Origin: Streptomyces sp. WM6386
Lineage (GTDB): Bacteria > Actinomycetota > Actinomycetes > Streptomycetales > Streptomycetaceae
Length of the DNA: 8,997 nt
NCBI RefSeq assembly: GCF_000972385.1
Contig: NZ_JXTE01000126.1
Location: 1 to 8,997, forward strand
Direction: 5' to 3'
The number at the start of each line of letters is the position of its first letter. The stretch's first letter is position 1. Positions 1 through 7,675 of this stretch are shown here, piece after piece. A model generated the notes under the pieces. It saw nothing but the letters and a program-made list of their open reading frames with translations. It was not told the origin of the DNA and ran no database searches. The translations under genes and the position numbers were made by a program.

Positions 1-2692
1 GCCCCCCCACCGACCCCCGCCTCCCCGACCACCACGCCTGTATCCCCGCCACCCCGACCGTCACCAGCACCACCGAGGCCGCCGGGATCGCCAGGGAAGC
101 GGCGGACGTGCTCAACTCGGCCCGGCCCGCCGACGACGGGGCGGATGCCAGGGCGATCGTCGTCAGGTCGATGCCCGGGGAGAGCAGGGCCACCGTCGCC
201 CAGCCCGTCAACGCGCCGCCCGCCGCGGCCAGTACCGCCTGGGGCAGGGCCTCCAGGATCAGGAGGCGGCGGCCCTGGGCGCGGGTGAGGCCCATCGTGC
301 GGAGGCGGGCCAGGAGCGCGGTGCGTTCGGGGGCCGCCCGGAGGAGGGAGAGCAGCAGGGCCAGGACCGCGTAGCCCGCGCCCGCCGCGACCGCGCCCGT
401 GTAGATGTCCTCGGCACCCGACTGGAGGGGGGAGTCGACGTAACGGGCACGTTCCTGGGACCTCAGCTGCACGTGGCCTGCCCCGCCCGTCGCCTTGCGC
501 AGGGCCGTCGCGTTCAGCTGCGCGCCGGTCAGGAGCAGTGCCGTCGGGCGGGCCGCCGACTCGGGCAGTTGTGCCCGGTTCACGACCAGGAACTCCGTGC
601 CGGACACCGCCGGAGTGCGGTCCCGGACCGCCGTGATGCGGACGGTGAAGGTGGTGCCGTCCTGGAGCCGCACCGGGATGGGGCGGGTGCCGTATGTGGC
701 GGCCACCGTCGGGGAGGCCACCGCGGTCAGCGCCTCCCGTGCCTTCCCCGACTCCCGCGCCTTCGTCAACTCGCCCTTCTCGAAGGGGCCCAGGCCCGTC
801 CGGGCGGCCAGCGCCGCGTATCCGGCCGGGTCCACGCCCACCAGCGGCGCCGACTGCCTGCCGTTGGCGAGCTGGGCGTCGTACGCGATGCTCACCGCCG
901 TCACGTCCCGCACGCCTGGCGTACGGCGGACCCGGTCGGGCAGGGCGGCGGGCAGGGGCTCGTCCGCGTCCACACGGGCGTCCGCGCCGATGGCGAGGAG
1001 CGCCGCGTGGTCGCGGGCCTCGTTCACACCGGTCAGGACCGAGCCGCCGAAGGCCGCCGTCGTCAGGGCGGTGAGCAGGGCGAGGAGGGGCAGGACCGCC
1101 GAGGCGGACGTACGGCCCGCGCGGGCCAGGGACAGATGGGCGACCACTCCGCGCAGGCGGCGGGCGGGGCGGGCCAGCCGGCGCAGGGGGAGCGGGTAGA
1201 GGCGGACCAGGGCCAGGGCCGCGATCACCCCCGTCAGCACCGGGGCGACGTAGGACAGTTCATCGCCCTGCGAGCCGCGTCGGCGCAATGTCTCCACCGC
1301 GGCCAGGGCCAGCACGAGCAGGGTCAGTTCGGCGACCGTGCGGCGGCGGGACGGCCGGGCCGTTGCCACGTCCTCGCGGCCGGTGTGGATCCGTACGACC
1401 CGATGGGCGACCACCGCGCGCAGCGGCAGCGCGGCGCACGCGGCGGCCGTGACCGCGGCGGCCGCCGCGAGCGCGTACGTCCGGCGGCCCTCGGGGAGCA
1501 GCAGCAGGGCTGCGGTCAGGCCCAGGGCGCCGGCCGGGACGGCCACCGTCGCCGACTCCGCGAACAGCCGGCCCGCCAGGCCGCGCAGGGACGCGCCGCG
1601 GGCGCGCAGCAGGGCGAGTTCGGTGCGGCGGCGGTCGGCCGCCAGGCCGCCCGCCATCAGCAGGACGACGGCGGCCACCGTGCCCGCGCCGACCGCGGCG
1701 ACGGCGACCAGCGGGGTGACGCCCTCACGCAGCCGGTCGTACGCGGTCAGGATCTCGTCGAGGTCGGTGTCCGCGTCCGTGAGCGGACCGGTCACCTCAC
1801 GGACCTTCTGGAGGGCCGGACCGGACTCCAGGGACGCCACCGCGGACTTCAGACGCTCGGCGTCGTAGGCGTGCAGGGCCTTTGTGACGGGCTCCAACTG
1901 CCAGTACCGCCAAGGGGTTCCGGGCGTGCCCAGCAGCGCGGGGGCCGCCTCCGGGGCGAGCAGCAGGGCGCCGAGCCAGTACTTCTCCGCGTTCGCCCCG
2001 GGAAGGGGGACCAGGGAGGGGCGGTGCAGGACGGGGTGGGTCGACCAGTAGGCGCCCGCGGGGTCGCTCGGGGTGACGATGCCGGTGATGCGGACGACCA
2101 GCGGGTCGCGGCCCTCGCCGGGCACGTGGATCCGTGAACCCACCTCGATGTGCAGGCCCCTGGCCGTCGCCGCGCTGACCGCCCCCTCCACCTCGGGCGT
2201 CGACGCGGTCACCGGGTCGGGCGCGCGCGGCAGCCGGCCGGTGACCGAGCGGACGTGGTCGGCGAGGCCGTGCTGGGCGACCAGGGTGACCTGCGCGGGC
2301 GTACCGGTGGGCCGGGGGATCCAGGGGTCCGGCACCTCCATGCTGTTGGCGGTGCGCACGCCGTACGTGGACTGGCCGCGGTCGGCGACGAGGGGCCGCC
2401 TGACCGTGGCGAGGATCTTCGCGTACTGGTCGGCCAGTGTCGCCGGGAGGACGTCGTGCTCCGAGATGATGCCGTACTCGGGCTGCGCGAACAGCTGCAC
2501 GGTCGTCCGGTCGGGGCCCGCCTGCTCGACGGCGCGGTGCAGGCCCGCGTCCTCGTACCGGTCGACCGCGCGCGGGATGGCCGCGGCGAGACACGCGGTG
2601 AGCGCCACCATGACGGCGAGGGCGAGTGCCGCACCGGGGGCGGCGCGCAGCCGGGTGCGGATCCACGGGGCCACGGCAGACCTGGACCTCAT
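1..2692 (-). CDS. FtsX/MacB-type ABC transporter permease (3' end beyond left edge)
   Basis: Membrane permease of an ABC exporter of the FtsX/MacB fold. About 897 codons are visible, with no stop before the left edge. The protein begins MRSRSAVAPWIRTRL. A first membrane helix lies at about residues 15-35, followed by a large extracytoplasmic domain to about 320. Helices follow at about 325-349, 373-395, 402-420, 453-470, 483-501 and 525-548, then a second outer domain, then helices at about 765-785, 815-840 and 866-888. The cytoplasmic coupling segments typical of FtsX domains are seen twice: LALLRARGASLRGL (about 355) and ARLRTMGLTRAQGRRLL (about 797). The gene is therefore a double-FtsX permease, probably lacking only a few C-terminal residues. 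The ATG lies one base after the upstream permease stop, so the two are co-transcribed and perhaps translationally coupled; the ribosome site (GGTGAG) is weak. The substrate cannot be told; families of this layout export lipids, peptides or antibiotics. Confidence 0.88.
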   Translation of the reverse strand, partial: MRSRSAVAPWIRTRLRAAPGAALALAVMVALTACLAAAIPRAVDRYEDAGLHRAVEQAGPDRTTVQLFAQPEYGIISEHDVLPATLADQYAKILATVRRPLVADRGQSTYGVRTANSMEVPDPWIPRPTGTPAQVTLVAQHGLADHVRSVTGRLPRAPDPVTASTPEVEGAVSAATARGLHIEVGSRIHVPGEGRDPLVVRITGIVTPSDPAGAYWSTHPVLHRPSLVPLPGANAEKYWLGALLLAPEAAPALLGTPGTPWRYWQLEPVTKALHAYDAERLKSAVASLESGPALQKVREVTGPLTDADTDLDEILTAYDRLREGVTPLVAVAAVGAGTVAAVVLLMAGGLAADRRRTELALLRARGASLRGLAGRLFAESATVAVPAGALGLTAALLLLPEGRRTYALAAAAAVTAAACAALPLRAVVAHRVVRIHTGREDVATARPSRRRTVAELTLLVLALAAVETLRRRGSQGDELSYVAPVLTGVIAALALVRLYPLPLRRLARPARRLRGVVAHLSLARAGRTSASAVLPLLALLTALTTAAFGGSVLTGVNEARDHAALLAIGADARVDADEPLPAALPDRVRRTPGVRDVTAVSIAYDAQLANGRQSAPLVGVDPAGYAALAARTGLGPFEKGELTKARESGKAREALTAVASPTVAATYGTRPIPVRLQDGTTFTVRITAVRDRTPAVSGTEFLVVNRAQLPESAARPTALLLTGAQLNATALRKATGGAGHVQLRSQERARYVDSPLQSGAEDIYTGAVAAGAGYAVLALLLSLLRAAPERTALLARLRTMGLTRAQGRRLLILEALPQAVLAAAGGALTGWATVALLSPGIDLTTIALASAPSSAGRAELSTSAASLAIPAASVVLVTVGVAGIQAWWSGRRGSVGG

Positions 2693-2693
2693 C

Positions 2694-5600
2694 TCACTCA
2701 CCGCCCTGTTCCCTCAGTGCCACCACCGGATTCGCCCGCCGCAACGCCAACACCCCCGTCACCACCAGCGGCAGCACCGCCACCGCCCCCAGCAGCACCA
2801 CGACCTGCGGAACCGGCACCTCGACCAGCACCTCCGGCACCGGACGCGTCGCCTCGGTGGTCAGGACGACCAGAGGGATCACCGCCCGCGCCAGTACCGT
2901 CCCCAGCACCGCTCCCACCGACAGGGCCAGCGTCACCAGGACGCCCTGCTCCAGGGCGATCGTGCGGGCCAGCCCGCGGCGCGGGGTGCCCAGCGCGCGC
3001 AGCACCGCGAACTCCGGGTCCCGCTCCCGCAGGGACCCCGCCGCGCTCACGGCGAACCCGAGCGCGGCCAGCGCGGCCGCCACTCCGGCCGCCGCGGTGA
3101 AGGCCGCCTCGGGACCCGCCCCGAACGGATCGTCACGCAGCTCCTCGGCGATCTCGTCCCGTACGACGACCTGCGCGGGGTCCATGTCCGGGCGGGCCCG
3201 CAAGGCCTGCGCGACCTTCGCGGGGCGGTCCGTGTCCAGCCACCACTCGGTCGGCGTGACGCTCTCGCCGTACTTCGCCTCCAACACCCGGTTCACCGAC
3301 CGCAGGTCGACGAGCAGAGCCCCGCCGCTCTCACTCCCCGTCGTCGGCAGCGCCTTGACGGACGAGGTGATCCGCACCGGCACCGTCCGGCCGCCGAACG
3401 TCACATCCACGCTCTGCCCCGTGCGGGCGCCCGCGGAGGTGAGGAAGTGGTCGGTCGCGATCGCGGCGAGTTCGCCCGCAGCGGGCTGCTCGACCTGCAG
3501 GCGCACCGTCAACTGGCCGAGGATCCAGGTGTATTCGGGCGGCACGAAGCCCGTGCCGTACTCGAACGTGAGCGGTTCCGAGGTGGTCATGCGCGGCTTG
3601 GCGGGCAGATGGCGGCCGTCGGGGGTGGCCGAGGGGTCGCCGTCGCTCTGCGAGTCGGCCGTCCAGGCGGCGGGCAGCGTCAGGCGGCGCACGGTGCCGT
3701 CGGCGGCCGTCGCCGTCAGCGCGTCGAGGGTGAGCCGGTGCCGGTCCGCCCGGCCGGTCGGCTGGGGCACCACCAGCTGCAGGTCCGTGAGCGTCAACGG
3801 GCCCGGTGGGACCGCGAGTTCGAGCGTGTGCGGCCGGCCGTCGCCGGTGAGTGCGCCCGCCGGGACCCGGTACGGGGTGCCGTAGCGGTCCTCCAGGGTG
3901 ACCGTCACATCGGCGGTCGTGCCCGCCACCGTGCCGCGCAGAGTTGCCGTCAGGCCCAGCCGGGAGGTGCCCGCGGGAACCTTGGCGCCCATCGAAGGGC
4001 CCAGCGTGCCGCTCCTCGGACCCAGCCCGTACAGCAGCGACTGCACCGGCTCGGACGTCAGGTCCGGGCGGAGCAGGAACGACTCGGCCGCGTCCGGGGT
4101 GTCCAGGGCCAGCACGGTGGCCGTACGGTCACCGGACAGCGGCAGTTCCGTGCGGACGGCGGGAGCCGCCTGTCGTACGTGGTCGAGGGCCGCGTACTCG
4201 TCGGTGCGGCCGAGGCCGTCCTGCCCGTTGGCCAGTACCCGCACCGCCACCCCGGCCCGGAAGTCGGCCTGGTCGTCCTGCGAGCGGTCCCAGGAGGCGC
4301 CCTGGGCGATCGCCAGCATGCCGAGCGCGACGGCGAGGACCAGCAGCAGTACCGGGCCCGCGCCGCGCCCCGGGCGGCGGCCGATCTGCCAGCCCGCGAG
4401 GGCCGCGGCCAGGCCCCGTCCGGCGGCGGCCCGGCGTTCGGCGAGACGGGCCAGCGGCGGCAGCAGACGCAGGGTGAGGACCGTACCGGCGAGGAGCGCC
4501 AGGGCAGGGGCGGCGACCAGCAACGGGTCCACACCGAGAGCGCCGGAGCTGTCCCCGGTGACGGCACCGGTGGTCTGCCCGCTGAGCTGCCAGTACGCGA
4601 CCCCGGCGATCACCAGCAGTCCGAGGTCCGCGCCCGAGCGCAGCGCGCCCGGCAGTGCGCGGGCCCGGCCGGTCGCGAAGGAGGATGTCAGCGCGGGCAG
4701 GGTCACCGCCAGGGCGCAGCCCAGCGCCACACCGGCCGCCACCAGCCACACCCCGATCCGCCCGCCGGCCGGAACGTCGAGACGCAGTCCGATCCGGGCC
4801 AGCGCGCCCTGTCCGGCGAGCAGCCGGGTCAGCGGTCCGGCCAGCAGGGGCGCGAGCGTCACCGCGGGCACGGCGAGCAGCAGCGCCTCGGTGGCGGCCA
4901 GGCCCGCGACCCGGGGCCGGGAGGCGCCGCGGGCCCGCAACAGCCTTGTCTCGCCCGTGCGTTGGGAGCTCAGCAGCCGGGCCACCAGGAGCAGCGCACA
5001 GCCCGCGAGCAGCCCCAGTTGGAGCGCGACGATCAGCAGGGTGGAGCGCGAGACGAGCAGAGAGCGGTCTATGCGGTCAAGGACGACGGGCAGTTGGGTG
5101 TTCGCGGCCGTCGTGCCGCTCAGCGCGGACTCGCCGCGCATCGCCGCGCTGCCGCCGAGGGCCGCCTCGCGCAGCGCGTCGATCCGCCCGGTCGTCAGCG
5201 TCGAGAAGTCGGCCGTCGCCAGCCACGCCGACGCCCCGGCGCTCACCCGGCCGTCGGTCAGGGCTTCGGGGACGGCGAGCAGCGGGCCGTACGTCGTGAA
5301 GTCGAGCTTGTTGACACCGCGGCCGTGCAGATCGTCCAGGAGCCGCCAGTAGGGGGCGTCCGTGCGGGCCGGCCGGTACAGGCCGACGACCGTGATCCGC
5401 ACGTCCGGGCCGTCCAGGCGGTCGACGAGGGTGAGGCGGGTGCCGGGCTTCAGCTTCAGCAGCCGGGCGGCGCTCTGCGGGAAGGCCACCTCGTCCACGG
5501 CGGAGGGCATCCGGCCTTCGGCGATCCTTACCTGCGACCTGTCCAGTGCCGCGAAGTGCGTCAGATCCGGGTCCTCGGACCGCTCGGCGGCGGGCTGGAG

Positions 5601-5939
5601 CGAGCGGGGCAGCGCGTACGGGCCCGACCGCATGAGCCCCCGCACGGTCACCGGCAGCCCGTCGAAGGCCTTCCGCGCCCCTTCGCGTACGGCGGTGTCG
5701 GCGGCCGTACGCTCGTCGGCCGGGACGTCGGCCTTGACGACCAGCGCGGTGTCGGCGGCGTTGCGGGTGTCGGTCAGGGAGTGGCGCAGGGCCGCGTCGC
5801 CGATCGCGCCCGAGTAGGCGGTGAGCGTCGCCAGGACCGCCGTGGTCAGCAGGACCGCCAGCAGTGCGGCGGCGAGCAGCGGACGGTGCGCCCGCGCACG
5901 CAGGAGGACGAACCGCGCGAATCCCCCGAACCCCGTCAC
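2694..5939 (-). CDS. Large FtsX/MacB-type ABC transporter permease, 1081 aa
   Basis: Membrane subunit of an ABC transporter, paralogous to the permease immediately downstream. An N-terminal helix lies at about residues 20-42, followed by an extracytoplasmic MacB-like domain to about 295. A cluster of helices follows at about 298-322, 350-372, 396-416, 438-450, 472-492 and 528-545. A second, larger outer domain (about 550-940) precedes three C-terminal helices at about 946-966, 994-1022 and 1046-1066. The FtsX coupling motifs are LLRARGASRPRVAGLAATEA (about 333) and AVLRALGTPRRGLARTIALE (about 973). Translation starts at GTG, with only a G-rich stretch about 12 bases upstream as ribosome site. 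No other ATG, GTG or TTG start near the N-terminus keeps the first helix. The stop is one base from the next start. No Walker A or ABC-signature protein is in the window, so the ATPase must be elsewhere, most likely past the left edge. Permease identity is secure; the substrate is unknown. Confidence 0.93.
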   Translation of the reverse strand: MTGFGGFARFVLLRARAHRPLLAAALLAVLLTTAVLATLTAYSGAIGDAALRHSLTDTRNAADTALVVKADVPADERTAADTAVREGARKAFDGLPVTVRGLMRSGPYALPRSLQPAAERSEDPDLTHFAALDRSQVRIAEGRMPSAVDEVAFPQSAARLLKLKPGTRLTLVDRLDGPDVRITVVGLYRPARTDAPYWRLLDDLHGRGVNKLDFTTYGPLLAVPEALTDGRVSAGASAWLATADFSTLTTGRIDALREAALGGSAAMRGESALSGTTAANTQLPVVLDRIDRSLLVSRSTLLIVALQLGLLAGCALLLVARLLSSQRTGETRLLRARGASRPRVAGLAATEALLLAVPAVTLAPLLAGPLTRLLAGQGALARIGLRLDVPAGGRIGVWLVAAGVALGCALAVTLPALTSSFATGRARALPGALRSGADLGLLVIAGVAYWQLSGQTTGAVTGDSSGALGVDPLLVAAPALALLAGTVLTLRLLPPLARLAERRAAAGRGLAAALAGWQIGRRPGRGAGPVLLLVLAVALGMLAIAQGASWDRSQDDQADFRAGVAVRVLANGQDGLGRTDEYAALDHVRQAAPAVRTELPLSGDRTATVLALDTPDAAESFLLRPDLTSEPVQSLLYGLGPRSGTLGPSMGAKVPAGTSRLGLTATLRGTVAGTTADVTVTLEDRYGTPYRVPAGALTGDGRPHTLELAVPPGPLTLTDLQLVVPQPTGRADRHRLTLDALTATAADGTVRRLTLPAAWTADSQSDGDPSATPDGRHLPAKPRMTTSEPLTFEYGTGFVPPEYTWILGQLTVRLQVEQPAAGELAAIATDHFLTSAGARTGQSVDVTFGGRTVPVRITSSVKALPTTGSESGGALLVDLRSVNRVLEAKYGESVTPTEWWLDTDRPAKVAQALRARPDMDPAQVVVRDEIAEELRDDPFGAGPEAAFTAAAGVAAALAALGFAVSAAGSLRERDPEFAVLRALGTPRRGLARTIALEQGVLVTLALSVGAVLGTVLARAVIPLVVLTTEATRPVPEVLVEVPVPQVVVLLGAVAVLPLVVTGVLALRRANPVVALREQGGE

Positions 5940-5959
5940 TGCGACCCGGCCCCCCGCCG

Positions 5960-5988
5960 TGTTGTCCAGACCTCCCGGCGATGTTGTC
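5960..5988. repeat. Direct repeat TGTTGTC x2, 22 bp apart
   Basis: TGTTGTC occurs at 5960-5966 and again at 5982-5988, a start-to-start distance of 22 bp, or about two helical turns. On the minus strand this reads GACAACA twice, 21 to 49 bases upstream of the permease GTG. Tandem half-sites on one face of the helix are typical of response-regulator operators. The role is inferred from spacing and place only. Confidence 0.4.
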
Positions 5989-6043
5989 AGAGGAGAGTGG
6001 GGGCGGGTAAGCGGTTGTGGACCGGGCTTGACCGGATCGTGAT

Positions 6044-6074
6044 CGGAATCCGGCGTCGAACGACCGGAATCCGG
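6044..6074. repeat. Direct repeat CGGAATCCGG x2, 21 bp apart
   Basis: The ten bases CGGAATCCGG occur at 6044-6053 and identically at 6065-6074. Each copy is itself a near-palindrome (CCGGAATCCGG in the second copy). They sit 12 to 42 bases past the globin stop and more than 100 bases upstream of the permease start. They could be operator half-sites, or small hairpins at the end of the globin transcript. The core GATTCCG (minus-strand reading) recurs at 6557-6563 in the globin/methyltransferase divergent region. Confidence 0.4.
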
Positions 6075-6085
6075 GACTCAGCCAG

Positions 6086-6490
6086 TCAGCCCTCGGTGTT
6101 CACCATCGAGGCCGCCGCGTACGTCAGGTAGTTCCACAGCGTGTGCTCGTGCTCCTCGGACAGACCGAGCTCGTCGACGGCGGCCCGCATGTGCTTCAGC
6201 CAGGCGTCGTGCGCCGCGCGGTCCACCTGGAACGGGGCGTGCCGCATCCGCAGCCGGGGGTGGCCGCGGTTCTCGCTGTACGTCGTCGGACCGCCCCAGT
6301 ACTGCATGAGGAACAGCACCAGGCGCTCCTCGGCCGGGCCCAGGTCCTCCTCGGGGTACATGGGCTTCAGGATCGGGTCCTCGGCCACACCCTCGTAGAA
6401 ACGGTGGACGAGGCGGCGGAAGGTCTCCTCCCCGCCGACCTGCTCGTAGAAGGTCTGCGTCTCAAGGGTGCCGCGCCGAATCTCTTTCAC
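6086..6490 (-). CDS. glbO: Group II truncated haemoglobin (TrHbO type), 134 aa
   Basis: Small haem protein of the 2-on-2 globin fold that binds O2. In the actinobacterial family it is linked to oxygen handling, peroxide or NO chemistry and membrane respiration. Visible signatures: YEQVGGEETFRRLVHRFY at the A/B helices with Tyr32 at B10, Tyr45 at CD1 (PMYPEEDL), the QYWGGP turn, GHPRLRMRHAPF with the proximal haem ligand His84 (F8), and Trp97 at G8 (DAWLKHM). The Tyr B10/Tyr CD1/Trp G8 trio is diagnostic of group II. The length is normal for the family. The start is GTG; a nearby ATG seven bases upstream is out of frame and gives only ATG GAC CGG TGA, so it is rejected as the start. No good ribosome site precedes the GTG, so the transcript may be leaderless or poorly translated. 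The gene is divergent from the methyltransferase and upstream of the permeases on the same strand. The haem pocket looks complete. Confidence 0.95.
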   Translation of the reverse strand: MKEIRRGTLETQTFYEQVGGEETFRRLVHRFYEGVAEDPILKPMYPEEDLGPAEERLVLFLMQYWGGPTTYSENRGHPRLRMRHAPFQVDRAAHDAWLKHMRAAVDELGLSEEHEHTLWNYLTYAAASMVNTEG

Positions 6491-6616
6491 CGGTCCATGG
6501 TCTCAGACGGGGGGAACCAGGACTTGGGGCTTAGGTCCTCTTGTCAGGAGGGGGAGATTCCGGATCGGTTGGCTGTGGTGCTCGCTTCGGGGCCCGGCCC
6601 GCAGGACAGTGGACAT
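6491..6616. promoter_or_regulatory. Divergent promoter region between globin and methyltransferase
   Basis: These 126 bases separate two divergently read genes and must hold at least one promoter for each. On the minus strand CTGACA (6547-6542) resembles a -35 box for the globin, and on the plus strand TTGTCA (6541-6546) resembles a -35 for the methyltransferase; both sit on the same few bases. Neither has a good -10 at 16-19 bp. GATTCCGGATCGG (6557-6569) shares its GATTCCG core with the repeats in the globin-permease gap. The direction of transcription is certain; exact promoters are not. Confidence 0.45.
6602..6609 (+). promoter_or_regulatory. Ribosome binding site setting the methyltransferase start
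   Basis: CAGGACAG with the core AGGA at 6603-6606 lies 10 bases before the ATG at 6617. It matters because the same frame is open far upstream, back through the globin gene. The ribosome site, the conserved N-terminal sequence and the end of the globin overlap all favour 6617 as the true start. Confidence 0.6.
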
Positions 6617-7603
6617 ATGGGTGCGCATGCTCTCCACAAGGACCTGGACGTCGTCGCCGCCGAGGCGCGGGCCGCGCTGGTGGACCGGATCGACGCGAGC
6701 GGGGCGTGGGCGGACGACCCGGTGTGGCGGGGGGCCTTCGAGGCGGTGCCGCGGCATGTGTTCGTGCCGTACTACTACGTCGGCGTCATGGGCGGCTACG
6801 AGCGCCGGTGGGGCGAGAGCCCCGACCCGCGCACACGCGAGCGCTGGGTACGCGGCGCCTACGCCGACGCCCCGCTGGCCACCCGGATGCGCGACGGTGA
6901 GCTGGTCTCCTCCAGCAGCCAGCCCTCGCTGATGGCGATGATGCTGGCGGCACTGGAGGTCGAGGACGGTGCCAGGGTCCTGGAGATCGGTGCGGGTACG
7001 GGGTACAACGCGGCCCTGCTCGCGCACCGGCTCGGCGACGACGGCCTCGTCACGACCATCGACCTGGAGCCGGAGATCACCGAGGCGGCGCGGCAGCATC
7101 TGGCCGCCGCCGGGTACCGCCCGCTCGTCGTCACCGGCGACGGTGCGCGCGGGGTGCCCGAGCGGGCCCCCTTCGACCGGATCATCGCGACCTGCACCCT
7201 GACCTCGATCCCACAGGCCTGGCTCGCCCAGTGCGCCCCCGGTGCCCGGATCCTCGCCCCCCTCGCCACCGGCCTGATCGCGCTGACCGTCCGGGACGCG
7301 GGGCACGCCGAGGGCCGCTTCCTGCGCACGCCCGCCTACTTCGTGCCGCTGCGGGGCGAGGGGCGCCCGCAGCAGGAGCCCGCCCGGCTCGGCGGGGTGC
7401 CGCGCCGGGCCCGGGAGAGCGAGCTGTTCCGCTTCCTGCTGGAGCTGAGCCAGGGCAGCCTCGACCCGCAGGAGGCCTACCAGTTGTGGGAGCGCGAGGG
7501 GTGGCCGCTGCGGGAGCGGTACGGGATCACGGTGAGCGGCGGACACGAGTGGGCGTGGCTGGACGATCCGGAGGGACCGTACGCGTGGCCGCTCGGTGGC
7601 TGA
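6617..7603 (+). CDS. PIMT-like SAM-dependent O-methyltransferase, 328 aa
   Basis: Class I SAM-dependent methyltransferase of the protein-L-isoaspartate O-methyltransferase (PCMT) family. SAM motif I is VLEIGAGTGYNAALL (121-135), the acidic ribose-binding region is TTIDLEPE (146-153), and motif II/III is PFDRIIATCTL (185-195). The SSSSQPSLMAMML stretch at 98-110 matches the Ser/Gln-Pro region that precedes motif I in PCMT enzymes; classical repair PIMTs have a shorter form of it. At 328 residues it is about 100 longer than housekeeping PIMT (about 210-230), with a C-terminal extension from about 240 rich in Arg, Glu and Trp, ending HEWAWLDDPEGPYAWPLGG. From memory the family members closest in style are the methyltransferases of ATP-grasp peptide (graspetide) clusters. 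No precursor peptide or ATP-grasp gene is in the window, so either protein repair or modification of a specific protein is possible. The 3' end is partly duplicated downstream. Confidence 0.85.
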   Translation: MGAHALHKDLDVVAAEARAALVDRIDASGAWADDPVWRGAFEAVPRHVFVPYYYVGVMGGYERRWGESPDPRTRERWVRGAYADAPLATRMRDGELVSSSSQPSLMAMMLAALEVEDGARVLEIGAGTGYNAALLAHRLGDDGLVTTIDLEPEITEAARQHLAAAGYRPLVVTGDGARGVPERAPFDRIIATCTLTSIPQAWLAQCAPGARILAPLATGLIALTVRDAGHAEGRFLRTPAYFVPLRGEGRPQQEPARLGGVPRRARESELFRFLLELSQGSLDPQEAYQLWEREGWPLRERYGITVSGGHEWAWLDDPEGPYAWPLGG

Positions 7604-7675
7604 CATGGCGAGGGGAGTCGGCGTGGTGGGAGTGGCAGGGGGGCGGAGACGGCGGCTCGGTGCGGGCGGCGGCGT

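Larger units (their letters stand above)
5940..6085 (-). promoter_or_regulatory. Intergenic region between globin and permease operon; probable control region
   Basis: These 146 bases lie between the globin stop and the permease GTG, both on the minus strand. No strong rho-independent hairpin follows the globin gene; only short imperfect stems are visible, so read-through into the permeases is possible. I see no convincing -10/-35 pair. The region contains two sets of direct repeats (listed separately) that could bind a regulator. On the minus strand CTGACA (5990-5985) is -35-like but lacks a clear partner at the right distance. Confidence 0.4.

Noticed and set aside
473..2137. A 554-codon plus-strand frame over the left permease
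   Set aside because: Low-complexity Arg/Gly/Gln composition with no recognisable fold; the opposite strand reads a continuous FtsX-type protein.
1797..2666. A 289-codon minus-strand frame inside the left permease
   Set aside because: It is in a different frame from the ATG at 2692 and is Arg/Pro-rich; the frame starting at 2692 gives helices and FtsX motifs.
2073..6131. A 1352-codon open frame on the plus strand, antisense to both permeases
   Set aside because: It is a GC-driven shadow: the composition is Arg/Gly/Gln/Ala-rich with no domain, while the minus strand encodes two clear membrane proteins. It is long only because stops are rare in this frame at high GC.
6143..6616. Upstream extension of the methyltransferase frame
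   Set aside because: It runs antisense through the globin gene and has no methyltransferase-like sequence; a ribosome site and family similarity favour the ATG at 6617.
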